64,000 bases of DNA from CAZCEC01 sp964497615 (GTDB taxonomy: Bacteria > Chloroflexota > Anaerolineae > Anaerolineales > UBA6663): NCBI GenBank assembly GCA_964497615.1, contig CAZCEC010000004.1, forward strand, positions 1 through 64,000. The letters are read 5' to 3'. Position 1 is the stretch's first letter, and each line of letters begins with the position of its first letter. The notes beneath the pieces were generated by a model. The model saw nothing but the letters and a program-made list of their open reading frames with translations, made no database searches and had not been told where the DNA came from. Made by a program: the position numbers and the translations under genes. Positions 33,682 through 41,758 of the stretch are shown piece by piece.

Positions 33682-35249
33682 GGTCTCAACTCCTGGTGCA
33701 TGGCGTGGCGGAACTCGGCGACGGCCAGATAGCGCTCAACAGCGTCGGGCCAATAATCCTTGTGGGCAGCCGCGGCTTGCAGGCGTGAGGCAGCTTCTAG
33801 CGACACGGCCGGGTCTGCGCAGAAGGCCATTTGCCGGAACAGGCCCAGCAGCCGGCCAGGGTGATGACTGTTATCGGCGGCGATGTGCGCGCGCAGGGCG
33901 GCTACCACCACGCGGCTGAGGGCTGGTCCCCATTGATCCCAAGTGTCGGCCAGCAAGCGCTGGGCGGGGCTGTCGTCTCCCAAATTGGGATACGACACCA
34001 GATATTGGCTCACAAACTCCTCGCGCCTTTCGGGTGACAGTCCCAGCAGCAGCACGCCCACGCTCACTGGCTCCGGTTCGGCCAGCACGGCCTCCAGCAG
34101 GGCCTCCGCCCACTCCGCGGCCTCCGGCGTGCCCGTGGCCGATTGCCGAGCCACCGCCTGGCTCCAGCCCTCCACCAGCAACCCGCGCCACTCGGTGGCG
34201 CTGGCGAGCGCCACGCACTCGGCGGCCGGCGCTTCCAGGGTGCTTGTCCAGAAAGCCAGGGGCGCGGCGGCCACCATTTGGAGCATCCACCAGGCGCGCT
34301 CGCCGCGGCTGCCGCGCGGCTTGGGCTCGATCCCGTCACGCTGCATGGCCGCATCGCAGCGCGCGGGCAGTTCGAGACGGAAGCGCCGCATCTTGAACCA
34401 CCCACGCTCGAACTGCACCAGCGGGCGCAGGCGCTCCATCATGCGGGCCGCAAGCTGCGAGCCCGGCAGCCGCGCCAGCAGGTCGGCGGCAGCCAGCCGC
34501 ACGCTCTTGGCAATGTCATCCAGCACGCCTTCCAGGAAGTCTTCGTCGTCCACGCTTAAGCCGTCGGCCAGGGCCTGGACAAACGCCGCGCGATCTTCGG
34601 CGCTCTCCTCCCTCCACGTTGCGGCCAGCAGTATGAGAGATAGATGGCGCAGGCCTGGCCGCGCCCGCAGGTGCCGCAGCAGCCTCAGCCGCGCGGCGCG
34701 GTCCGCCGTTTCCCAGGCCGCTGCCAGGGCCGTGGTTTCCGGCGTCTCCGGCAGCGCATCCACAAGCGGCGCCCAGTCTGGGTTCTGCGCCGCCAACCAC
34801 TCACCGCGCCGGCCCAGCACCGCCGCAACAGCCGGCCGCAGTTCGGCCCGCGCGCGAGCAAGTTCCAGCAGCGCCGGCAGATGTTCCGAGGCCACGCGCT
34901 GGCCTGCGCGCGCCAGCCGGTCCAGCCATTCTGGCAGCGCTTCCGCATATTGGCCCGTCAGCATCAGCGCCAGTTGCTGGCCAGCAGCGGCGCTGCATGG
35001 CGGTAGGTCCGTCGCAGACGCAGGCGCGCCCTCCAGAGACGGCAGGCGCGCGGGCTTTCGACCGGCCCGCAGATAGAGCGCCAGCGCGGCAGCGGCTGAG
35101 AGCAGGGCCATCTCAGGCGGCTGCTCGCGCGCGGCCGGCAGGTTATTCCCCAATGGGCCAGTTAGGGCAGGGGGCTCAAACGGGCTGCGTTCGGTGCCCA
35201 CCAGCGCCGCCCCAACCAGGTCCTTCCAGGCGGCAGTCGCATCAGCCAT
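33678..35249 (-). CDS. DUF5691 family protein
   Basis: 523 residues, mostly alpha-helical with HEAT/ARM-like repeats (for example LDDIAKSVRLAAADLLARLPGSQLAARMMERLRPL). The opening WKDLVGAALVGTERSPFEPP is characteristic of DUF5691 proteins found beside SWIM and MoxR genes. It contains no recognisable catalytic motif and may be a scaffold. Starts 10 bp after the SWIM stop and overlaps the MoxR start by 4 bases. Confidence 0.85.
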   Translation of the reverse strand: MADATAAWKDLVGAALVGTERSPFEPPALTGPLGNNLPAAREQPPEMALLSAAAALALYLRAGRKPARLPSLEGAPASATDLPPCSAAAGQQLALMLTGQYAEALPEWLDRLARAGQRVASEHLPALLELARARAELRPAVAAVLGRRGEWLAAQNPDWAPLVDALPETPETTALAAAWETADRAARLRLLRHLRARPGLRHLSLILLAATWREESAEDRAAFVQALADGLSVDDEDFLEGVLDDIAKSVRLAAADLLARLPGSQLAARMMERLRPLVQFERGWFKMRRFRLELPARCDAAMQRDGIEPKPRGSRGERAWWMLQMVAAAPLAFWTSTLEAPAAECVALASATEWRGLLVEGWSQAVARQSATGTPEAAEWAEALLEAVLAEPEPVSVGVLLLGLSPERREEFVSQYLVSYPNLGDDSPAQRLLADTWDQWGPALSRVVVAALRAHIAADNSHHPGRLLGLFRQMAFCADPAVSLEAASRLQAAAAHKDYWPDAVERYLAVAEFRHAMHQELRP

Positions 35250-35259
35250 ACCGTTCTCC

Positions 35260-36573
35260 TCAACCGTCCAACATCACGAGCCGCCCCTCAGCCCACACGC
35301 TCAGCGGCCAAAAAGATTCCCCATCCCACTCGCCAAACATCGGCACGGTTGTCCCGCCGCTGAGAGCAAGCAGGGACCATGCAGCGGTGAAGTCAGTCGC
35401 CAGCGGCCAGCCATCGCCGGCCGCGTCGCGCACCCACCATGCGCCGTTGAGGCGCACCGGCGTCGCGGCGTCAATGGCTGCGGGAAAGTTTTCAATCCAG
35501 GGGCTGCGGGCTAATGCGCCGCCATAGGCCGCGGCGGCTCCAGCGATACCTGTCTGGCTGGGCAGCCGGCCAAGCGCCTCAGCCGCGCCGGCCGGCTTGA
35601 GCAGCGCGCGCAAGGGGAAGGCGCTGGGGAAGAAGACCAACTCCGCTTCAAGCGCTGTGCCCGGCACCAAGCGCGTGTCGAGGGCCTGGCCCGGCGCCGC
35701 ATAGCTGAGCACTAGCGCGGGGCGCTGCGACCTCTCCCCCCACAGCCATACCCGCCGCGCGCGCAAGCGGTCTTCTTCTTCCACGCGCCAGCCCAACACC
35801 TGCCAGCGGTCGCGCACCCCTGCCTCCTTCAGCAGCGCTTCGTGTTGGAGGGTAAACCCTAGCTTGGCGCGCACGTCGGCCTGGAGGTCGGCTGGCAGAG
35901 ACTCGAGGCGCGCATAACCCTCGACCAGCAGATGCAGTTGGCCCAGGCCCGCCGTCAACCGCTCCGGCCAGGCCGGCCCCGAAGCGGGCAACCCGCCCAA
36001 CGCGCGCACCAGCCGGGCCGCACCCGGCGCCTGGGCGTCCACCAGCCGCGCGGCCATGCCTTCCCAGAAGCGGGGCGGCTGCGTCTGGGCGGCGGCTAGG
36101 CCACGGCGCACCAGGTCCGCGAGCCAGAGGGAGAGTGACTCCATCCCGGCCGCGACCCGGGTCTCCCGGCGAGCGGAAGTCTGTGTTGCGGTTGTCTTGT
36201 TGCGTGAGCGTGGCGTTTCTGGCGCATCGGCGGCGCGCGGCCGGCGCTTGAAGGCGGCCAGCCGTTCGGCCGCCCACTCGGGCATCTCGGCGGTTGAGGG
36301 CGGGGCGTGTTTGGCGATCAGGAGCAGCAGCGCGAGCGCGTGCTTGCAGGGGCGTTTGCGGCTGGGGCACGAACAGTGGAAGGCCAGCCCGGCCACTTGG
36401 GCCAGCACCTGATACGGCTGTTGGCCGCTGCCGGCGCATTCCCCCCAGGCAGCCTCATCGTTCAGGCCGAGGGTGCGCCACTTTTGGGGAGAGGCCAGGC
36501 CGCGGGCAGCGCCAGAGATCTGAGCGTCCGGCGCCAGCGCCAAGACCTGGTCGCTGGTTGGGAGAAGGGGCAT
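35260..36573 (-). CDS. SWIM zinc-finger protein (YehQ-like)
   Basis: 437 residues. The SWIM motif CxC-x6-CxH is seen at Cys67, Cys69, Cys76 and His78 (FHCSCPSRKRPCKHALAL). SWIM fingers bind DNA or mediate protein contacts. The rest has a helical middle with Arg/Lys-rich segments and a beta-rich C-terminus (about 290-437). First gene of a five-gene operon (SWIM, DUF5691, MoxR, DUF5682, VWA). The order resembles the uncharacterised enterobacterial yehQ/L/M/P set. Its promoter lies at 36624-36652. Confidence 0.9.
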   Translation of the reverse strand: MPLLPTSDQVLALAPDAQISGAARGLASPQKWRTLGLNDEAAWGECAGSGQQPYQVLAQVAGLAFHCSCPSRKRPCKHALALLLLIAKHAPPSTAEMPEWAAERLAAFKRRPRAADAPETPRSRNKTTATQTSARRETRVAAGMESLSLWLADLVRRGLAAAQTQPPRFWEGMAARLVDAQAPGAARLVRALGGLPASGPAWPERLTAGLGQLHLLVEGYARLESLPADLQADVRAKLGFTLQHEALLKEAGVRDRWQVLGWRVEEEDRLRARRVWLWGERSQRPALVLSYAAPGQALDTRLVPGTALEAELVFFPSAFPLRALLKPAGAAEALGRLPSQTGIAGAAAAYGGALARSPWIENFPAAIDAATPVRLNGAWWVRDAAGDGWPLATDFTAAWSLLALSGGTTVPMFGEWDGESFWPLSVWAEGRLVMLDG

Positions 36574-36623
36574 GCCAACCTACTGGATGAAAACGGATAC
36601 TGAGTTGCGCCCTTACAGCCCAT

Positions 36624-36652
36624 AGTAAATAGCAAAAATGTTCTAGTGTCAA
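36624..36652 (-). promoter_or_regulatory. Promoter of the SWIM-DUF5691-MoxR-DUF5682-VWA operon
   Basis: On the minus strand, TTGACA (36647-36652), 17 bp, then TTTACT (36624-36629). The predicted leader to the ATG at 36573 is about 44 nt. The rest of the gap 36574-36804 shows no other feature. Confidence 0.6.
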
Positions 36653-36804
36653 GTGCTGGGTCTGGCGCTGAAGTAGCCGTCCATCCCATAGTCCTGCCCC
36701 GTTGGCGGTCGCGGCCAGGGACGGTGCCGGCGGCTGGTTGTCGGGGAGCGCGGGATGCCCGCGCTGGTGGGCCTGCTGGATGGGGGTTGCGGGGTGCGTC
36801 AGGC

Positions 36805-37254
36805 TTACGCCGGAACGGCTTCAGCGGCCTCGGCCGGGTAGCGGACCCCGTCCAACTCGAAGTCCCAGGTGATCTCAGCCACAGCGCGGATCGTCGCGGC
36901 CACGCAGCAGTACTTGTCTTCGGCCAACTGAATCGCCTGCCGCGCGCCGCGCTCGGTGAGGCGGTCGCCTTGGAGCCGGAAAGTCAGATGGATGCGGCGG
37001 AAGGCCCATGGCGGCTCCGGGTCCTGCTCGCCCGTCATGGCAATCTCCAGGCTCGCCAGCGGGGTGCGCTTCTTGGCCAGGATTTCGACCACGTCCACCG
37101 CCACGCACGAGCCGAGCGCCACCAACAACATGTCGGAGGGCTTGACCCCGACGGCATTCTCGGCGTCTTGAGTGCTGAGGACGACGGAATGCCGGCTCGA
37201 GTCGATCTCGACGAACTGCTTGCCTTGCAGCCACTTCACCAGGGTTTGCGCCAT
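36805..37254 (-). CDS. OsmC/Ohr-family peroxidase-like protein
   Basis: 149 residues from ATG 37254 (GGAGAGG upstream). OsmC fold with the two redox cysteines: Cys50 in LVALGSCVAVDVVEIL and Cys116/117 in DKYCCVAATI. The family reduces organic hydroperoxides; this subgroup (YhfA-like) is little characterised. The start chosen follows the family N-terminus (KWLQGKQFVEID). A 9-bp inverted repeat lies upstream. Confidence 0.9.
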   Translation of the reverse strand: MAQTLVKWLQGKQFVEIDSSRHSVVLSTQDAENAVGVKPSDMLLVALGSCVAVDVVEILAKKRTPLASLEIAMTGEQDPEPPWAFRRIHLTFRLQGDRLTERGARQAIQLAEDKYCCVAATIRAVAEITWDFELDGVRYPAEAAEAVPA

Positions 37255-37271
37255 GCCTGAGCCTCTCCTTG

Positions 37272-37330
37272 GAACGTCACGCGTCAAGCCTGACTCTCGC
37301 GCAGGCCAACGCGGCGCGCCAGTGACGTTC
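37272..37330. repeat. Inverted repeat GAACGTCAC/GTGACGTTC upstream of osmC
   Basis: 37272-37280 and 37322-37330 are exact complements with a 41-nt spacer, within the leader of the OsmC-like gene and the tail of the anti-sigma-like gene. Could be a transcript end hairpin or an operator pair. Confidence 0.4.
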
Positions 37331-37362
37331 GACCGCTAAGGTGAGGTAAATTGTCAGAAAAG

Positions 37363-37599
37363 CTAGAAGCGTAGGGATGAATTTGGGCCGGGGGCGCGGT
37401 ACAGGCGGTCGGGAACGGCCGCCGGCATGGGTTCGGCGTGGTCGTGGCGGGCGGTTTGGCGGAGGGCCGCCAGGAGGACGCGGCAGTCGGTGCAGGTTTC
37501 CAGGTGGTGTTCGATCTCGGCGCAGCGGGCGGCCGAAGCATCGCCGTCGAGATAGTCAGGCAGGCGGGGGATTACCTGGGCGCACTCTGGGTTGGACAT
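37363..37599 (-). CDS. Small zinc-finger (ZAS) anti-sigma-like protein
   Basis: 78 residues from ATG 37599 (GGAGAA upstream). The motif H-x3-C-x2-C (HLETCTDC: His32, Cys36, Cys39) with an upstream Cys6/Cys26 matches zinc-binding anti-sigma factors (RsrA/zf-HC2). Such proteins hold an ECF sigma factor, sometimes released by oxidation. There is no membrane helix, so it would be cytosolic. No sigma gene lies next to it; the divergent gene is a hydrolase and the downstream one is OsmC. So it is an orphan regulator, possibly of redox response given OsmC. Confidence 0.75.
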   Translation of the reverse strand: MSNPECAQVIPRLPDYLDGDASAARCAEIEHHLETCTDCRVLLAALRQTARHDHAEPMPAAVPDRLYRAPGPNSSLRF

Positions 37600-37633
37600 C
37601 ACACGTTCTCCAGCACAGGCCGATGTGGGCGGG

Positions 37634-37647
37634 ATTATAGCTATAAT
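37634..37647. promoter_or_regulatory. Symmetric divergent promoter core (ATTATAGCTATAAT)
   Basis: A perfect 14-bp palindrome. It holds TATAAT on the plus strand (37642-37647, towards the hydrolase at 37665) and TATAAT on the minus strand (37634-37639, towards the anti-sigma gene). TTGTCT (37656-37661) is a minus-strand -35 at 16 bp. The two polymerases could not bind at once. Confidence 0.6.
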
Positions 37648-37664
37648 GCCGCCGGAGACAACCC

Positions 37665-38789
37665 ATGTGCAACCTGTTCGGCTGGCCCCAACCCACCGGC
37701 CCCTTCCCCGTCGGCACAACTGCCTGGCACTTCGTTGATCCGCTGCGGGTTGACCCCTTCGCCGCCGAAGGCGCGGCCGGACCCGCCGGCCTCCGCGCGC
37801 TGATGGTGAACGTCTGGTATCCGGCCGCGCCGGGCCAGGCAATCAAGCGGTTGAACGGCACGGTGGGCTTCCCCGAGGGCGGCGTCGCCTATCCACGCCC
37901 ACCCCTCACCTTGCTCACGCGCGCAAGCCCGCTGCCCAACACCCTGCGCCGCCTGGTCGGGCACTTCAAGCTGCCGGGCGCAGCGCTCCACCAGGTGACC
38001 CACCTGAACGCCTTCGCGCTGCCCGAGGCTGCCCCAGCCGCCTCCGGCACGCCCTGGCCGGTGATTCTGTTCTCGCACGGCTACGGGTTGGAGAACGCCG
38101 TGAGCGGCTCGTTCCTCACCGAATCGCTCGCCAGCCACGGCTACGTGGTCGTCAGCGTCAGCCATCCCGGCGAGAGCCTGGCCACGGTCTTCCCCGATGG
38201 CCGCGTTGCGGCCCTGGATTTCGACAACCCGCGTCTCGACCTGGAAACCCGCCTGGCTGAGGTCGAAGCCAGCGAGGGCGCGTGGGGGCTGCGGGCAGCG
38301 CAGAGCCTGGACCTGTGGGCCGGCGACCTAGCCTTTGTACTAAATGAGCTAGAGCGGCTGAGCAAGCCGGGCGTGGGCAACCCGATTGGCAGTCTCGCCG
38401 GCCAACTCGACCTGGCTAATGTAGGCGCGCTGGGCGTTGGCTTCGGCGGCACTGCCGCCCTGGAACTGGCAGCGCGGGATACCCGCATTAGCGCTGTCGC
38501 GAGTTTGGGCGGCAGGTTTGCGGGGCCGGCGTCCGTCGAGGAGCGCCCTTCCTTGTTTGTCGCTGGTAACGCGCAGACCGCCGGCTGGTCCCCCGCGCAC
38601 GCCATCACCCTGCCCGGCGCCCGGCCCCTGCACTTCACCGGCGCGGCGCTGTGGTTCCCGCTGCTGGAGCAGGTAGCGGACTTCAACGCCGGCAGTATCT
38701 ACGGGCACTACAAGGCTATCAACAACCACGCACTGGCGTTCTTCGACCGCCATCTGCGAGGGCTGTCCGTGGAGCTACCACCGCACTAG
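37665..38789 (+). CDS. Alpha/beta-hydrolase (PAF-acetylhydrolase-like) with nucleophile Ser replaced by Gly
   Basis: 374 residues. VNVWYPA, then PVILFSHGYG (oxyanion region) and LASHGYVVVSVSHPGES match the PAF-AH/dienelactone-hydrolase group. The nucleophile elbow, normally G-H-S-F-G-G, reads GVGFGG: Gly259 (GGC) stands where Ser (AGC) is expected, a one-base difference. A catalytic-His-like NNHALAFFDRHL occurs at the end. Unless another residue serves, it is inactive or acts as a binding protein. Ends overlapping the convergent PKS gene by 15 bp. Confidence 0.8.
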   Translation: MCNLFGWPQPTGPFPVGTTAWHFVDPLRVDPFAAEGAAGPAGLRALMVNVWYPAAPGQAIKRLNGTVGFPEGGVAYPRPPLTLLTRASPLPNTLRRLVGHFKLPGAALHQVTHLNAFALPEAAPAASGTPWPVILFSHGYGLENAVSGSFLTESLASHGYVVVSVSHPGESLATVFPDGRVAALDFDNPRLDLETRLAEVEASEGAWGLRAAQSLDLWAGDLAFVLNELERLSKPGVGNPIGSLAGQLDLANVGALGVGFGGTAALELAARDTRISAVASLGGRFAGPASVEERPSLFVAGNAQTAGWSPAHAITLPGARPLHFTGAALWFPLLEQVADFNAGSIYGHYKAINNHALAFFDRHLRGLSVELPPH

Positions 38790-39824
38790 CGCGCTCTCCA
38801 TCGTCAGTCCGGGTCCAAACGCCATCAGCACCCCATGATCGCCCGGTTGGGGCGCGCCGTGGCGCTGCATCTGGTCGAGCACAAACAACACGGTCGGCGA
38901 CGACATGTTGCCATACTCGCGCAGCACAGCGCGGGAGTATGCCAGGTGCGCCGCCGTCAACCCCAGGCGCGCCTGCAAGTAGTCTAGGATTTTGCTGCCG
39001 CCGGGATGAATGCCCCAGAAGCGCACATCGCCGCGCGCCAGTCCGTTGCGCGCCAGCAGCGGGTCGATGAAGTCCTCAATGCTGGCCGCCAACACATCCG
39101 GCACATACGCTGAGAGCCGCATCTGAAAGCCGTGATCGGTGACGTGGAAAGCCATGTGGTCGAAGGTGGCGTAATCGCAGTGCGTGGCGGCATCCACGAG
39201 TGCAGGGGTGTGGCCGTTGCCGTCGGTCAGGCCGGGGCTAATGAGGGCCGCGGCGGCGCCGTCGGCGAACAGCGCGGAGACGACCATGTTTTCGAGTGAG
39301 TCGTCGCTCTGCAAGTGCAGGGAACACAACTCCACCGCCAGCACCAGGGCCAGTCGGTTGGGTCCAGCGCACACCGCCTCGCGCGCCCGCTGCAAAGCGG
39401 GGAACGCGCCATAGCAGCCCATCCCCAGGATGCAGGTCCGGCGCAGGGTGCGGCGCATACCCAACCGCCCTGCCAGCCGCAGATCAAGACCGGGGATGTC
39501 CAACCCGGTACACGACACCACAAAGAAGTCCGTGATCTCGCCCAGGTCTCGCCCCGCCTGGGCCAGGCAGCGGCGAATAGCCTCTTCTCCCAGGGGCAGG
39601 GCGTGGGCCAGGTAATACTCGTTGCGCGCCTGCGTCCGCTGCTCCTGCCGGTAGAATTCCCGGTCCACGACCAAATGCCGAAACGCCACCCCGGCGCGGC
39701 CAAACACGGCCCGCGCGTGGCGGGTGCGCTCAAACAGGGGCGCTAGATACTCGAAAATCTCGGCTTGCGGGTAACGCTGCGCCGGCACGGCGGTGGCCAG
39801 GGAGAGGATTTTGGGAACAGCCAC
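38775..39824 (-). CDS. Type III polyketide synthase (chalcone/stilbene synthase-like)
   Basis: 349 residues from GTG 39824 with AGAGGAG upstream. The catalytic triad is present: Cys137 (GMGCYGAFPAL), His273 (WGIHPGGSKIL) and Asn306 (EYGNMSSPT). Condenses an acyl-CoA starter with malonyl-CoA and cyclises, giving alkylresorcinols or alkylpyrones. It ends a minus-strand unit with a B3/4-domain protein, a FAD oxidoreductase and a methyltransferase, the makings of an srsABC-like phenolic-lipid pathway. Product not deducible. Confidence 0.92.
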   Translation of the reverse strand: MAVPKILSLATAVPAQRYPQAEIFEYLAPLFERTRHARAVFGRAGVAFRHLVVDREFYRQEQRTQARNEYYLAHALPLGEEAIRRCLAQAGRDLGEITDFFVVSCTGLDIPGLDLRLAGRLGMRRTLRRTCILGMGCYGAFPALQRAREAVCAGPNRLALVLAVELCSLHLQSDDSLENMVVSALFADGAAAALISPGLTDGNGHTPALVDAATHCDYATFDHMAFHVTDHGFQMRLSAYVPDVLAASIEDFIDPLLARNGLARGDVRFWGIHPGGSKILDYLQARLGLTAAHLAYSRAVLREYGNMSSPTVLFVLDQMQRHGAPQPGDHGVLMAFGPGLTMESALVRW

Positions 39825-39882
39825 TAATGCTCCTCTGATGCGCAACAGTTGCCCGGTCGGGTGCCAATCATCGCCGTTCGCG

Positions 39883-40563
39883 CTATCCGGCTGCGGCAAA
39901 CACCCGCGACAACTCGACTTGCCCTTCCGGGGAAACCAGCCGCACGCTCTCCTGAATAGCCAGCAAGTGCTGTTGCACCGCCTCCGCGCCTACGCCCGGC
40001 GGCGCGTACACCGCATACGCCACCTGCCGCGTCCGGGGCGTGATCTGCGTGCGCTGATCGGGGCCATAGAGGATGCTGGAGATGACGCCGGCCCGATCCG
40101 CCATCATCATATCACCGGCCTTCAACACTTGCGCCTCCCCCCGCAGAAGTGTATAGGCTTCGTCCCCCTGCGCCACATCCAGCCGGACGGGCAGCTCCAG
40201 GGTATCCAGGTCATGGCCCGCAGTCAGCAACAGGCATTCCATCTCAGCCATGAACATCGCATCCACCAGGGCCGAGACGCGCGGCAGTGATCTTCGCTTC
40301 AAGATCAGCGATTCCAATTGAAGCCTGACGTGATAGCTCTTCTTGAACCGGCGGTAGTACGACTGATAAGCCTGCAACACCGGATCGCTCGCTATGGCCG
40401 CCTGCGCTTCCCCGGACCAGCGTGCACGCAGCCGCGCCTCCAGCGCCGCTTTCCGCTCTTCCAGCGCCGGATGCTGCACCGGGTTGGCGACCCCGCGCAT
40501 CACCAGCAGCCCGGCATGCGCCTCCGGATAGGCGGCTCTCCAGCCATCTGAGACTTCAAACAT
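39883..40563 (-). CDS. B3/4 (tRNA-editing-like) domain protein
   Basis: 226 residues from ATG 40563 with AAGGAG upstream. It has the B3/4 fold of the phenylalanyl-tRNA synthetase beta chain: MFEVSDGWRAAYPEAHAGLLVMRG, YYRRFKKSYHVRLQLESLI, VSALVDAMFMAEMECLLLTAGHDLD, VLKAGDMMMADRAGVISSILYG, QVAYAVYAPPGV. Free-standing copies may edit mischarged tRNA or bind an amino-acid-like ligand. It lies inside the PKS operon, overlapping the FAD gene by 8 bases; its link to polyketide chemistry is unclear. Confidence 0.82.
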   Translation of the reverse strand: MFEVSDGWRAAYPEAHAGLLVMRGVANPVQHPALEERKAALEARLRARWSGEAQAAIASDPVLQAYQSYYRRFKKSYHVRLQLESLILKRRSLPRVSALVDAMFMAEMECLLLTAGHDLDTLELPVRLDVAQGDEAYTLLRGEAQVLKAGDMMMADRAGVISSILYGPDQRTQITPRTRQVAYAVYAPPGVGAEAVQQHLLAIQESVRLVSPEGQVELSRVFAAAG

Positions 40564-41758
40564 CAGCGACTCCTTGCAAATCGCGCGTGCGTGTGACGAA
40601 GTAACGGCCCAGGGACGGCACAGCATTGAGCAGGCGCAGGGCCAGGCCAAATATGTCAGGCCGCAGCATCAGCGCCTGCGCCAACCGCCCCACGCGCACC
40701 CGCCCGCCAAACTCACGCCGCCAGGCGCGGGCATAACTCGCCGTTATCGCTGCCGGCGGGCTCTCCCCTTCGAGAAAGCGCTGGATGTGCTCCGCCGCCA
40801 TCTGCCCTCCGCGTAGCGCCATGGCAATGCCGTCGCCGGCTAGCGGCGCCACCAACCCCGCCGAGTCGCCCGCCATGAGCACCTCACCGACCACGGCGCG
40901 CTTCGGACCGAACGGCACCTGCGCGATGCTCAGCCAGCGGTCGCCCAGCGGCGTGGCCCGGCCCAGCCAGGCCTCCAGCCGCGGGTTTTGCGTCCGTATC
41001 CACCCTATAAACATATCGGCGGCCTTAGGGCCTTTGGCGCCGGTGCGCTGCCAGGCGGAAGTGTGCGCCAGCAAGCACACATTGGCGGCGCCTTCACCCC
41101 CGCCCGCCGCGCCCTCCAGCGCCGACATGCCGCAGTACCCGCCCGGAAACGTGTGCAATTCTATCCGGCCGGGCAGGGGCGGGCCGTGGAAGTGGCGCTT
41201 GAGCGCCAGGAATGGTTGGGGCCGCGCCAGAAAGCGGCGGTCGAGCACGCGGTCCAGGCCCGCGCGCTTGCCGTGGGCGGCAATCACCGCCCGGGCGCGC
41301 ACCGGTGCGCGAGCCGCCTCGCGCGTTATCAGCTCAACCCGAAACCCATCCCGCAGATTGCCCTCGATGCCGCTCACCGTCACGCCCTCACGCAGGTCCA
41401 CCCCTGCCGCTCGGGCCCGCTCCGCCAGAGCCGCATCCAGCGCCCGGCGGGTGAGGCCCCAGGCCGGGGCAGGCAAACGCGTTTCCCAGGCCGCTCCGCC
41501 CGGCGCGGTGAGGCAGGCCGTGTCAATCAGCGCCGGCGCGAGCGCCCCCACCGTTGGCCACACGCCCAGTTCATTCAAGAGCGGCACGCACTCCGGCGAG
41601 AGAAACTCGCCGCACAGCTTATCATGCGGATAGGGGTGAGCCTCGCACAGGAGCACCCTGCTCCCCGCCGCGGCCAGGTGGATGGCGGCGCTGCACCCGG
41701 CAGGTCCGCCGCCGGCCACGACGACATCGAACTCGGAGTCGGTTGCCCGTTCAGCCAT
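40556..41758 (-). CDS. FAD-dependent oxidoreductase (geranylgeranyl-reductase / hydroxylase type)
   Basis: 400 residues from ATG 41758. N-terminal FAD motif FDVVVAGGGPAGCSAAIHLA (GxGxxG), FAD-contact KLCGEFLSPE, and the second FAD motif VLMAGDSAGLVAPLAGDGI (GD motif) near 290. Group: geranylgeranyl reductase/PHBH-like monooxygenases. In phenolic-lipid clusters such as SrsC the flavoprotein hydroxylates the polyketide ring, which fits here by context. ATG overlaps the methyltransferase stop by 8 bases. Confidence 0.88.
   Translation of the reverse strand: MAERATDSEFDVVVAGGGPAGCSAAIHLAAAGSRVLLCEAHPYPHDKLCGEFLSPECVPLLNELGVWPTVGALAPALIDTACLTAPGGAAWETRLPAPAWGLTRRALDAALAERARAAGVDLREGVTVSGIEGNLRDGFRVELITREAARAPVRARAVIAAHGKRAGLDRVLDRRFLARPQPFLALKRHFHGPPLPGRIELHTFPGGYCGMSALEGAAGGGEGAANVCLLAHTSAWQRTGAKGPKAADMFIGWIRTQNPRLEAWLGRATPLGDRWLSIAQVPFGPKRAVVGEVLMAGDSAGLVAPLAGDGIAMALRGGQMAAEHIQRFLEGESPPAAITASYARAWRREFGGRVRVGRLAQALMLRPDIFGLALRLLNAVPSLGRYFVTRTRDLQGVADV

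Noticed and set aside
29082..36573. vWA-MoxR ternary conflict (VMAP-type) system
   Set aside because: The SWIM, DUF5682 and DUF5691 partners fit the yehLMPQ-type cluster better; no protease or effector typical of VMAP systems was seen.
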